Source of the DNA: Zavarzinella formosa DSM 19928
GTDB lineage: Bacteria > Planctomycetota > Planctomycetia > Gemmatales > Gemmataceae
Length of the DNA: 45,600 nucleotides
Direction: 5' to 3'
NCBI RefSeq assembly: GCF_000255705.1
Contig: NZ_JH636445.1
Coordinates: 68,037 to 113,636, forward strand
Positions 32,076 to 39,800 of the stretch are shown in pieces. Position 1 is the stretch's first letter. Each line of letters opens with the position of its first letter. Position numbers and translations under genes: made by a program. Under the pieces are notes generated by a model that was given only the letters and a program-made list of their open reading frames with translations, searched no databases and had not been told where the DNA came from.

Positions 32076-32903
32076 ATGTCGTGGATCAGGAGACCGGTCG
32101 TGAGCAGTGATCGTTGGCGCCAAGGCGCAAACATTGTCTTTGTCATTAGTCAAATGATGTTTGGCTATTTCTCGCAAATCACCGGCCTCGGCCTTCCGAT
32201 TGACCGACAGTCAGCCAAATTTGAAACCCCGGTCACTCCGGCCGGTTATACGTTCGCCATCTGGGGGGTGATTTTCCTCGGTTGTGTGGCGTATGCGATT
32301 TATCAAGCCTTGCCCCGGCATCGCGGGGACCGCTTGTTGCGCCGAGTGGGCTGGTTCACGGCGGCGGCGTTTCTCGGAAACACCTTGTGGGAGATCGAAA
32401 GTCAATTACACGGGATGACTTGGCTCTCCGTGGGGATCATCCTGTTCACCCTGGCCATGAGCGGGCTGGCTTTCCGGGAACTGGTCCGCGTGCGCATTCT
32501 GTTGACGTCGAAAGAACATGGGTTTGTCCTCTTCCCGATCGGTCTGCTCACTGGCTGGGTTTCGGTGGCCGCGTTTGCCAACATCTCCCAAGCGTGCAAT
32601 GCCAGCGGGGCGGGAAGCCTTGGCTTGGCCGTGAATGATTTCGCCATGTTGTTGATCGTGCTGGCCGGATTGCTCGGTCTCGCTGTCACGATCTGGAGTC
32701 ACGGGGAGCGATCCTATGCCTATGCCGTGGTGTGGGGTCTAATCGGCGTGGCGGTTGCCAATCATGGAAAATGGGACAATCCCAACGGCACGCTGACCGC
32801 CGGAGTGATGGTCGGGCTTCTGGTTCTCGGCCTGTATGCAGATCAGATTCGGGCACAACTTCGATTTCGCCACACCACCTCCAATCGCCCCATGACGGCA
32901 TAA
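32076..32903 (+). CDS. TspO/MBR-related (tryptophan-rich sensory-type) membrane protein
   Basis: 275 residues from ATG 32076. The N-terminal frame extension to 31941 overlaps the divergent TPR gene's leader. Seven or eight hydrophobic helices are visible. The first conserved block, TPAGYTFAIWGVIFLGCVAYAIYQALP, is the hallmark of the long TspO-like family. TspO proteins bind porphyrins or other hydrophobic ligands; this long variant is uncharacterised. Inner membrane. Confidence 0.75.
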   Translation: MSWIRRPVVSSDRWRQGANIVFVISQMMFGYFSQITGLGLPIDRQSAKFETPVTPAGYTFAIWGVIFLGCVAYAIYQALPRHRGDRLLRRVGWFTAAAFLGNTLWEIESQLHGMTWLSVGIILFTLAMSGLAFRELVRVRILLTSKEHGFVLFPIGLLTGWVSVAAFANISQACNASGAGSLGLAVNDFAMLLIVLAGLLGLAVTIWSHGERSYAYAVVWGLIGVAVANHGKWDNPNGTLTAGVMVGLLVLGLYADQIRAQLRFRHTTSNRPMTA

Positions 32904-33004
32904 TCCCGGCAATCGGCACGCATGGAACAACAGTTGCATAACCAACTCCCATGAACGGCGGGGATACATCCCGCCCGAATAACCTTCATATTGGGAGAAT
33001 TTCC

Positions 33005-33451
33005 ATGACGCGATTCCTAAGCGTTTTGACAGTCGCTTTCACATTGGCTATGTCCCCGCTCGCCGCCACCGCACGGGCCGAAGATCATGAGATGAAACAT
33101 GCCGAGCATTTCATGCAATGCGCAAAAGCTTGTGTGGATTGCCAGCTTCAATGCGACATGTGCTTCAAACATTGCCTGATGCTGCTGACTGAAGGAAAAA
33201 AGGAACACGCCAAGACGGCGCAAAACTGTGTGGACTGCGCGGAACACTGCAAACTGGCCGGATCACTGTCAGCCCGTATGAGCCCGTTTGCCAGTTTCGC
33301 CTGCGAAGGTTGTGCAAAAAGTTGTGACGAGTGCGCCACTGCCTGCGAAAAATTCCCCGACGACAAACACATGGCCGCCTGTGCCAAATCGTGCCGCGAT
33401 TGTGCAAAAGCCTGCCGGGAAATGTCCAAGCACACGATGGCATCGAAGTAA
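33005..33451 (+). CDS. Exported four-helix-bundle copper-storage protein (Csp-like)
   Basis: 148 residues from ATG 33005, with GGGAG seven bases upstream. A signal peptide ends ATARA/ED. The mature part carries 18 Cys in CxxC and CxxxC spacing (for example CAKACVDCQLQCDMC, CAEHC, CEGCAKSCDEC, CAKSCRDCAKAC), the pattern of Csp1 and its relatives, in which Cys side chains line the core of a four-helix bundle and hold many Cu(I) ions. The signal peptide places it outside the cytoplasm, like Csp1 of methanotrophs. No CsoR or CopA gene is near. Confidence 0.88.
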   Translation: MTRFLSVLTVAFTLAMSPLAATARAEDHEMKHAEHFMQCAKACVDCQLQCDMCFKHCLMLLTEGKKEHAKTAQNCVDCAEHCKLAGSLSARMSPFASFACEGCAKSCDECATACEKFPDDKHMAACAKSCRDCAKACREMSKHTMASK

Positions 33452-33530
33452 GGCACCGAACACAAGAACGCTTGCGATCTTGGCTTCCTCCTGCGAGAAT
33501 CAAAGTTCGTTTCGCCATGAGGAGAACATT

Positions 33531-33755
33531 GTGCCGGTGACAATCAAATCTCTCGGGATTGATCAACTCAGTGTGGAAGACAGGCTGGATCTCATTGAGC
33601 AGATTTGGGACAGCCTGCCAGAAACACCTCGGGCAGAGAATATTCCCGACTGGCATTTGAATGAACTGGCCCGTCGAAGAACCGAGGCTCTCGCCCGTCC
33701 GGGCGAGGGGCGGCCTTGGCGTGAAGTTCTCGATGAACTGGAAGCAAAGCCGTGA
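33531..33755 (+). CDS. Antitoxin, addiction-module component family (TIGR02574/PF09720)
   Basis: 74 residues from GTG 33531, which has GAGGAG six bases upstream; a longer frame to 33288 runs through the copper-storage gene and is rejected. The core LGIDQLSVEDRLDLIEQIWDSL followed by WHLNELARRRTEAL is the signature of this antitoxin family, and EGRPWREVLDELEAKP is its usual C-terminus. It should neutralise the toxin encoded next and repress the operon. Confidence 0.88.
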   Translation: MPVTIKSLGIDQLSVEDRLDLIEQIWDSLPETPRAENIPDWHLNELARRRTEALARPGEGRPWREVLDELEAKP

Positions 33756-34048
33756 GCAAGCCGGTCATCTTGCGGCCGGATGCGACAAATGACCTCAGAG
33801 AAGCAAGTGAATCTCTGAACTTGATTCGTGCCGGGTTGGGGTCGCAATTTCTAGGCCGTGTTCGCGAGCTTCTGAGCCGGATCGAGTTGATGCCGGAACT
33901 ATATGGATTGGTTTGGCAAGACGTGCGAGCGGCAAAGACCAAGCAATTTCGCCACATCGTTTATTACTTGGTGTTTCCTGATCGAGTGGAAATTTTGGCC
34001 ATTCTCCACAGTTCGCGTGATCCCACAATCTGGCAATCACGCCTTTAA
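33752..34048 (+). CDS. RelE/ParE-family toxin
   Basis: 98 residues from GTG 33752, overlapping the antitoxin stop by four bases (GTGA), which implies coupled translation. The RelE/ParE fold is seen in LRPDATNDLREAS at the N-terminus, then YGLVWQDVRAAKTKQFRHIVYYLVF and VEILAILHSSRDPTIW with the terminal strand motif. The target (ribosome-dependent mRNA cleavage or gyrase) cannot be told from sequence alone. Confidence 0.88.
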   Translation: MSKPVILRPDATNDLREASESLNLIRAGLGSQFLGRVRELLSRIELMPELYGLVWQDVRAAKTKQFRHIVYYLVFPDRVEILAILHSSRDPTIWQSRL

Positions 34049-34194
34049 GTTTTTCATTCAGTACGTTGATCGAATCCGCAGGTCAAATTAGCGCCCACTT
34101 GCTTCATCTCGTCAAGGCTGGTAAAGTCACATTACCTGCCAAATGGCCCGATATCGCCCCCGGCCTCCTTATTCCTCTCCATGTGTGCATTCTC

Positions 34195-36597
34195 ATGAAA
34201 CAGGGTTTTCTGTTTCTTTTGGCCATCGTCGGCCTTGCGACTCCCGCCCGTGCGGAGTTGGTTCCGAACGTCCCGAGCATCGCATTCACCGATGCGTTCG
34301 CTGGTCGGCAGCTTCTCCTCACCAATGGCGGCAACGATCAGACGCGGGCCGCGAAATATGTCAGCGTCTCCCCGGCCGTGGCGGCGGTTGACGATCACGG
34401 CTATGTGCGGCCGACCGGAAACGGAAAAACCTCCATTCAAGTTCAACTCGGCTCGGCGAAGTTGGAAATCCCCGTGACGGTCACCGGCTTTGGCGACGGG
34501 CGGGCCATCGACTTCCGAACGGAAGTGATGCCGCTGATGAGCAAACTCGGCTGCAACGCCGGGGGCTGTCACGGCAAGGCCAGCGGCCAGAACGGGTTCA
34601 AACTCTCCTTGTTCGGATTCGACACGCTTTTCGATTACGACGCGATCACCAAGGAAGCCCGCGGACGGCGAATCTTTCCGGCTTCCCCGGATCAAAGCAT
34701 GTTCTTGTTGAAAGCGGCCGGGCAGGTTCCCCACGGCGGCGGCAAGAAGTTAAATCGCGATGGCAACGATTACCGGATCATCCGTCAATGGATCGCCGCC
34801 GGTGCTCCGGCCTCGGCTCCGAGCGTGCCGCAAGTTGTGAAACTCAAGATCAACCCGACTGACCGGGTGTTGCAGCCCGGCCAGTCCCAACAATTGGCGG
34901 TCATCGCCGAATATAGCGACGGCACCTCGCGGGACGTGACCCGGCAATCGGAATTCTTCACCAATCTCGACGTGGTGGCCCGCGTGGATCACGAGGGGCT
35001 TGTCGAGGCCGGTGTCCAGCGGGGCGAGGCCGCCATCATGGCCCGGCACATGGGCTATGTGGCCGTGTTTCGGGCGATGGTCCCGCACGGCCCGGCCCTG
35101 ACGGAGATTCCCGAATTCAAACCGGCGAATTATGTCGATGAACTTGCCCTGGCAAAGTGGAAGAAACTTGGGTTGAAGCCATCGCCGGTCGTCAATGACG
35201 CGACTTTCTTGCGACGGGTGACCATCGATGTATGCGGCCGGTTGCCAACCGCCGAGGAAGCCAAAACCTTCCTTGCGGACAACTCGGCCGACAAGCGGGC
35301 CAAATTAATCGACCGGTTGCTTGACTCCCGCGACTATCCGGCGTTCTTCGCCATGCGGTGGGGCAGCATCCTGCGGAACTCGAACCTCGCCGGTTCCACG
35401 AACGCCGCCTATGCCTTCCATAATTGGATCAAGGACATGATCGCCCGCAACCGTCCGTATGACGAGTTCGTGCGCGGCGTGGTGGCGGCCGCCGGGGAAT
35501 GGCAAGATTCCCCGGCCATCAACTGGTACTGGCAAAACCGGGACGATCAACTTCACCAGACCACGGCCGATGCCGCCCAGATTTTCCTCGGCGTCCGGCT
35601 GCAATGCGCCAAGTGCCATCATCACCCCTACGAACGTTGGGGCCAGGGAGACTATTACGGGCTGGCCGGTTTCTTTGCCCGGCTGGGGCGCAAGAACTTT
35701 GGCGAACCGCCGCCGTATTATGCTTCCGCAACCGTGACCACCGGGGAAAAGAACCCGCTGACCGGCAAAGCCCCGGAGCCGAAGTTCCTAGATGGCGACG
35801 CCCCAAAATTCAGCCCGGAGGAAGACCCCCGGCACGCCTTGGTGGACTGGATGACGAAACCCGAAAACCCGTTCTTCGCCAAGGCAATGGTCAACCGGTT
35901 GTGGGGCCACTTGCTCGGTCGCGGCATCTACCATGAAGTGGACGACCTGCGGGAAACCAACCCGCCGTCGAACCCGGAATTGCTGGAAGCGTTGGCCAAA
36001 GATTTCATGAAGAACAAGTTTGATGTGAAGCATCTCATCCGAATCATCGTGAACAGCCGGGTGTATCAGCTTTCTTCCGAACCGACCGAGTTCAACAAGC
36101 ACGACATGCAGAACTTCGCCCGGTATTACGCCCGTCGGATGTACTCGGAAGTGTTCTTCGATGCCGTGAATCAAGTGACCGGCAATCGGGCGAACTTCAG
36201 CGGCATGAGCCAGACTTCACGGGCCGTGGACCTGCCGCACGAAGGCTTCGGCTCCACATTCCTCGACACCTTCGACCGCCCCAAACGGGTGACCGTGTGT
36301 GAATGCGAACGCTCCCCCGGCGCCACGCTGGCCCAAGTGTTGCTGCTTTCCAACTCGGACGAAATCGAAGGGAAGATCTCCTCCGGCGAAGGCCGGCTGA
36401 CAAAACTGACGAAGGCGAAAACACCCGCGAAAGACGTAATTGAAGAATACTATCTCGCGGCCCTCGGCCGAAAGCCGACCGAGTTCGAGCTAAAGCGAAA
36501 CCTGGCCCACATCGCCGGAGCCAAGAACGAACAACAGGGGTTGGAAGATGTGGTGTGGGCGATCTTGAACGGCAAAGAGTTTATGTTTAATCATTGA
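34195..36597 (+). CDS. DUF1549/DUF1553 (PSCyt2-PSD1) exported protein with Big2-like domain
   Basis: 800 residues from ATG 34195, where a signal peptide begins (QGFLFLLAIVGLATPARA). Order: two Ig-like stretches, GCNAGGCHGKASG (Cys120, Cys125, His126, a cytochrome-like CxxxxCH motif), a Big2-like segment (VLQPGQSQQLAVIAEYSDG), DUF1549 (DATFLRRVTIDVCGRLP, then CAKCHHHPYERWGQ with a CxxCH motif), and DUF1553 (NPFFAKAMVNRLWGHLLGRG, YARRMYSEVFFDAV). It is a hallmark secreted planctomycete protein that usually sits right before a DUF1501 gene. Here DUF1501 starts 5.3 kb later. Haem binding is possible but unproved. Confidence 0.92.
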   Translation: MKQGFLFLLAIVGLATPARAELVPNVPSIAFTDAFAGRQLLLTNGGNDQTRAAKYVSVSPAVAAVDDHGYVRPTGNGKTSIQVQLGSAKLEIPVTVTGFGDGRAIDFRTEVMPLMSKLGCNAGGCHGKASGQNGFKLSLFGFDTLFDYDAITKEARGRRIFPASPDQSMFLLKAAGQVPHGGGKKLNRDGNDYRIIRQWIAAGAPASAPSVPQVVKLKINPTDRVLQPGQSQQLAVIAEYSDGTSRDVTRQSEFFTNLDVVARVDHEGLVEAGVQRGEAAIMARHMGYVAVFRAMVPHGPALTEIPEFKPANYVDELALAKWKKLGLKPSPVVNDATFLRRVTIDVCGRLPTAEEAKTFLADNSADKRAKLIDRLLDSRDYPAFFAMRWGSILRNSNLAGSTNAAYAFHNWIKDMIARNRPYDEFVRGVVAAAGEWQDSPAINWYWQNRDDQLHQTTADAAQIFLGVRLQCAKCHHHPYERWGQGDYYGLAGFFARLGRKNFGEPPPYYASATVTTGEKNPLTGKAPEPKFLDGDAPKFSPEEDPRHALVDWMTKPENPFFAKAMVNRLWGHLLGRGIYHEVDDLRETNPPSNPELLEALAKDFMKNKFDVKHLIRIIVNSRVYQLSSEPTEFNKHDMQNFARYYARRMYSEVFFDAVNQVTGNRANFSGMSQTSRAVDLPHEGFGSTFLDTFDRPKRVTVCECERSPGATLAQVLLLSNSDEIEGKISSGEGRLTKLTKAKTPAKDVIEEYYLAALGRKPTEFELKRNLAHIAGAKNEQQGLEDVVWAILNGKEFMFNH

Positions 36598-36638
36598 CCG
36601 GAGGATGCGGTTGCGGGGCTTGGATAGGAGAAGTTCCG

Positions 36639-37286
36639 GTGCCGCTGCTTGATCACTTTCCCCCGCCGTTGGCCGGTCGCCGCCATTGGGAATCGTTTCA
36701 TGCCAGTTGGGCATCCTGTGTCACGGATGCGTTAAACGATACCTTGCCTGAAGATTACTTTGCAGAGGCAAAGGTGCGCGCATGGCCGCGAATTGAATTC
36801 GATTCAGCCACTCAACTAACCACAGCCGATCTCACTCTGCCCGCCGTGTTCCCGCCCGAATTTGGCGTGAATGTTTACGAAACTTCCGGCGGCCCAACCC
36901 CGGTCGCCGCGATTGAGCTTGTCTCGCCCGGCAACAAAGACCGTGAGGAGACCCGTCGGGCGTTCGCCGCCAAATGCGCCACTTACGTTCAACGAGCCAT
37001 CGGACTGATCGTGATTGACATTGTCACCAGCCGACAATCCCGGCCGTTCGACGAACTGATGGCTCAACTGGCTCCCGAGCAAACTCCTCCCCTGACACCC
37101 CCTTTGACGGCGGTTTCCTATCGTCCGGTGCGAGTGAACGGCGCCGACTCGCTCGAATTGCGAATCCGGCCATTGGCAGTCGGCGAACTGTTGCCGACGC
37201 TCCCGCTGGCGCTTGGCGGCCTCGGCCATGTCATGCTTGATCTGGAAGCCACCTACGAAGACGCCCGCGAGCGGAGCCGGTTGTGA
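36639..37286 (+). CDS. DUF4058-like protein
   Basis: 215 residues from GTG 36639 with AGGAG eight bases upstream; the frame is open back to 36594. N-terminus PLLDHFPPPLAGRRHWESFH, then AAIELVSPGNKDREETRRAFAAKC and IGLIVIDIVTS. This is the form of DUF4058-related proteins that is strongly expanded in Gemmataceae. The ELVSPGNKD acidic-lysine stretch resembles a restriction-fold active site, which is inference. It follows the DUF1549/1553 gene by 41 bases. Confidence 0.72.
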   Translation: MPLLDHFPPPLAGRRHWESFHASWASCVTDALNDTLPEDYFAEAKVRAWPRIEFDSATQLTTADLTLPAVFPPEFGVNVYETSGGPTPVAAIELVSPGNKDREETRRAFAAKCATYVQRAIGLIVIDIVTSRQSRPFDELMAQLAPEQTPPLTPPLTAVSYRPVRVNGADSLELRIRPLAVGELLPTLPLALGGLGHVMLDLEATYEDARERSRL

Positions 37287-37623
37287 GGCATGATGTCATG
37301 TGCCCGCAAATTCCGCGTAATCAGATTCTTGTTCACTTCTGACATTGGCCCTTATCTCTCGAAGCACGCGCGGGCATTTCCTGACTTGTCTTTTATCTCA
37401 ATTTGATCTTGTTCCTTTCCCTTCTCGTTGCCGCGCACCCATGTGCCGGTTCTCATCTGTTTTCCGGCAAAAACCGTGATTAATGGTCGCGGCGCAAAGG
37501 TTGCTAAGTGACTCGCGGCTGTCGCTGGCGCCTTTGGGAAGCAATCACCCGATGACTCGACAAGCGACACCTCCGGGCCGCAAGGCGCCGTCCTTGAACG
37601 ATTGACGAAACAGTTTGGGTGTC
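37287..37623 (+). promoter_or_regulatory. Leader of the first acyltransferase gene, with blocks shared with 39550-39800
   Basis: 337 bases with no supported gene. From 37432 on, three blocks recur ahead of the second acyltransferase: an 18-base block at 37432-37449 (begins CGCGCACCCATG), a 22-base block at 37548-37569 (begins CCCGATGACTCG), and the last ten bases before the ATG (TTTGGGTGTC). Sequence between the blocks has diverged. No ribosome site is evident near ATG 37624, so translation may depend on RNA structure here. Confidence 0.55.
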
Positions 37624-39549
37624 ATGAGTCAGCACATTAGTTATCGCCCCGACATTGACGGGCTGCGAGCCGTGGCCGTTTTGAGCGTGGTCATCGGACA
37701 TGCCCAACTCGGTTTGCCGGGGGGCTTCGTTGGCGTCGATGTGTTCTTCGTCATCTCCGGCTATCTAATCGCCGGGCTGATTCGCAAAGATTTGCAAGCG
37801 GGAACATTCTCGCTTGTTGATTTCTGGATGCGACGAATCCGGCGAATTTTGCCGGCTTTGGCGGTGGTGACGGCTGCCACCATAACGGCGGGTTGGTTCA
37901 TCTTGTTGCCGCAGGATTATGTTTCATTGGCCCGGTCGGTGAGGGCGCTCCTCCTGATGTTCTCCAACATGTATTTCATGCAGGACACGGGATATTTTCA
38001 GCAAACGGCCGAGGAAAAGCCCCTGCTACACACGTGGTCCCTGGCAGTCGAGGAACAATTTTACCTCGTTGTGCCGCTGGTCCTGATGTTATTGGTCAAG
38101 ATGAGGCGTGAGCGGCCGGCCGTCGTTCTCCTCTCGCTGGCATTGATCGCCAGCTTCGCGGTGAGTGTGATCGGAACACACCGGTTCCCCGTCACGACGT
38201 TTTACATCATGCCCGCGCGGGCTTGGGAATTGCTGGTCGGCACGTTGCTGGCCTACCGGCCAATGGACAAATCCCCCGGCGGATCCCTTCGGCGGGAATT
38301 GGCGGCCTTCGCGGGTTTGGCGGCGATTGTCACGCCCGCGTTTCTATACGATCAGAAGACGCTGTTTCCCGGCTGGGCCGCACTGCCACCCGTGGCCGGG
38401 GCGGGCTTGTTGATCTGGGCCGGCGGCCGATCTGTCAGGCGGCCGTTGGTGAATCGATTTCTGTCCGCCCGGCCTGTGGTGTTTGTCGGGTTGATTTCGT
38501 ATTCGTTGTACCTCTGGCATTGGCCGTTGATCGTATATGCCAAATACGCGAGCATTTATCCGCTTTCTGATTGGGAACGCCTTGGGTTGGTCGGCGTCAG
38601 TCTGGTGGCCGGGTTCCTGTCGTGGCGGCTTGTCGAAACGCCTTTCCGCACCAAAAAACTGCTCGGCTCATCGCCCCGGCTGATTATCGGGACGTTGATG
38701 GCGGTTGCGGTCCTGTTCGCTGGCGTCATCACCGTGTTGCGGACCAAAGGCTTCGACGATCGCCTCACGGCGGACGCCCGTCGCTTCGTCGATTCCGGGC
38801 AATTGGACCGAACGTGGGTCCATGAACTTGAGGCTGCGGATATTCCGGGAAAACTGGTTGTTTACGGCGACCGGAGCAATCCTGTCAAATTATTGGTTTG
38901 GGGGGATAGTTTTGCGATGGCCGCCCTGCCGGCCATCGCGTCGTTGAGCCAAAAAACGGGTGTGACGGTTTGCGCCGCCACGCGACCGCAGACGGCTCCC
39001 GTCGTCAATTTCATCCCCGAGTGGCAGCAAGGCCGGAACGAGGGGGCCATCCCGTTCAACAATGCCGTGATGAATCACATCCGGACAGCCAAAATCCCGG
39101 CGGTGTTGCTGATCGGGGTGTGGAGTTCGTACCTGAACAAGCCGGAGGCCATCGCCCCCTTCCTGCAAACCATCGACGACCTGAACGCCGCGGGTGTCCG
39201 CATCTATTTCATGCGGGAAATTCCGACTTTTCCTTTTGAACTTCCCCGGTCTTTGGTCCGTTATCACATGATGGGGCGGGATATCTCCGAACTTTCGCTC
39301 CCCGACCAGCCCCGCCTGGCTGCAGAACGATTTTATGCCAGCATTCTCCCCCGATTGACCGAGCGGGGAGTGGCGATTCTGGACCCATTGCCGTATCTCC
39401 GGACGGCCGACAACCCGGACCTCATCCTGCCCTATGATTCCGGTGGCTCTCTCTATCGCGATTCGGCCCATTTAAGTCCCCACGGCGCCAAAACGATTGA
39501 ACCTTTGTTTGCCCCCATGTTTGATTCGATCACGCATCGGTGCAGATGA
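37624..39549 (+). CDS. OafA/YrhL-type acyltransferase with C-terminal SGNH domain, copy 1
   Basis: 641 residues from ATG 37624. Residues about 5-380 are the acyltransferase-3 membrane domain: YRPDIDGLRAVAVLSVVIGH with the essential His, VDVFFVISGYLIAGLI, RRIRRILPAL, HTWSLAVEEQFYLV; about ten helices. Residues about 410-640 are an extracytoplasmic SGNH domain with VWGDSFAM (nucleophile Ser) and DSAHLSPHGA (catalytic Asp-His). The family O-acetylates surface polysaccharide, lipopolysaccharide or peptidoglycan, with the membrane part supplying acyl groups. A tandem paralogue follows. Confidence 0.9.
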   Translation: MSQHISYRPDIDGLRAVAVLSVVIGHAQLGLPGGFVGVDVFFVISGYLIAGLIRKDLQAGTFSLVDFWMRRIRRILPALAVVTAATITAGWFILLPQDYVSLARSVRALLLMFSNMYFMQDTGYFQQTAEEKPLLHTWSLAVEEQFYLVVPLVLMLLVKMRRERPAVVLLSLALIASFAVSVIGTHRFPVTTFYIMPARAWELLVGTLLAYRPMDKSPGGSLRRELAAFAGLAAIVTPAFLYDQKTLFPGWAALPPVAGAGLLIWAGGRSVRRPLVNRFLSARPVVFVGLISYSLYLWHWPLIVYAKYASIYPLSDWERLGLVGVSLVAGFLSWRLVETPFRTKKLLGSSPRLIIGTLMAVAVLFAGVITVLRTKGFDDRLTADARRFVDSGQLDRTWVHELEAADIPGKLVVYGDRSNPVKLLVWGDSFAMAALPAIASLSQKTGVTVCAATRPQTAPVVNFIPEWQQGRNEGAIPFNNAVMNHIRTAKIPAVLLIGVWSSYLNKPEAIAPFLQTIDDLNAAGVRIYFMREIPTFPFELPRSLVRYHMMGRDISELSLPDQPRLAAERFYASILPRLTERGVAILDPLPYLRTADNPDLILPYDSGGSLYRDSAHLSPHGAKTIEPLFAPMFDSITHRCR

Positions 39550-39800
39550 GGGTATTTCCTGACTCCGCCGAGATGACATTTTTGTTATGGCCGCTTCCCG
39601 CAGTCGCGCACCCATGTGCCGGCTGGCATTGGTTATTCCCATGAAACGTCCGGTGAATGGTCACGGCACGATGATTGCATTGTGATTCGCGGCCATCGTT
39701 TGTGCCTTCGGAGGCGATGCAATCTCCCGATGACTCGACAAGCGACAGCCCGGACGGCAAGACGCCGTCTGCGACACGATGATGAAATAATTTGGGTGTC
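39550..39800 (+). promoter_or_regulatory. Leader of the second acyltransferase gene, homologous to 37432-37623
   Basis: The 18-base block recurs at 39605-39622 and the 22-base block at 39726-39747; the ten bases before the ATG are the same. Spacing from the first block to the start codon is 196 bases against 192 for copy 1. A hairpin GACGGC-AAGAC-GCCGTC lies after the second block. Conserved blocks in diverged surroundings suggest a shared regulatory element. Confidence 0.55.

Noticed and set aside
33288-33530. N-terminal extension of the antitoxin
   Set aside because: It overlaps the copper-storage gene out of frame; the ribosome site and family start support GTG 33531.
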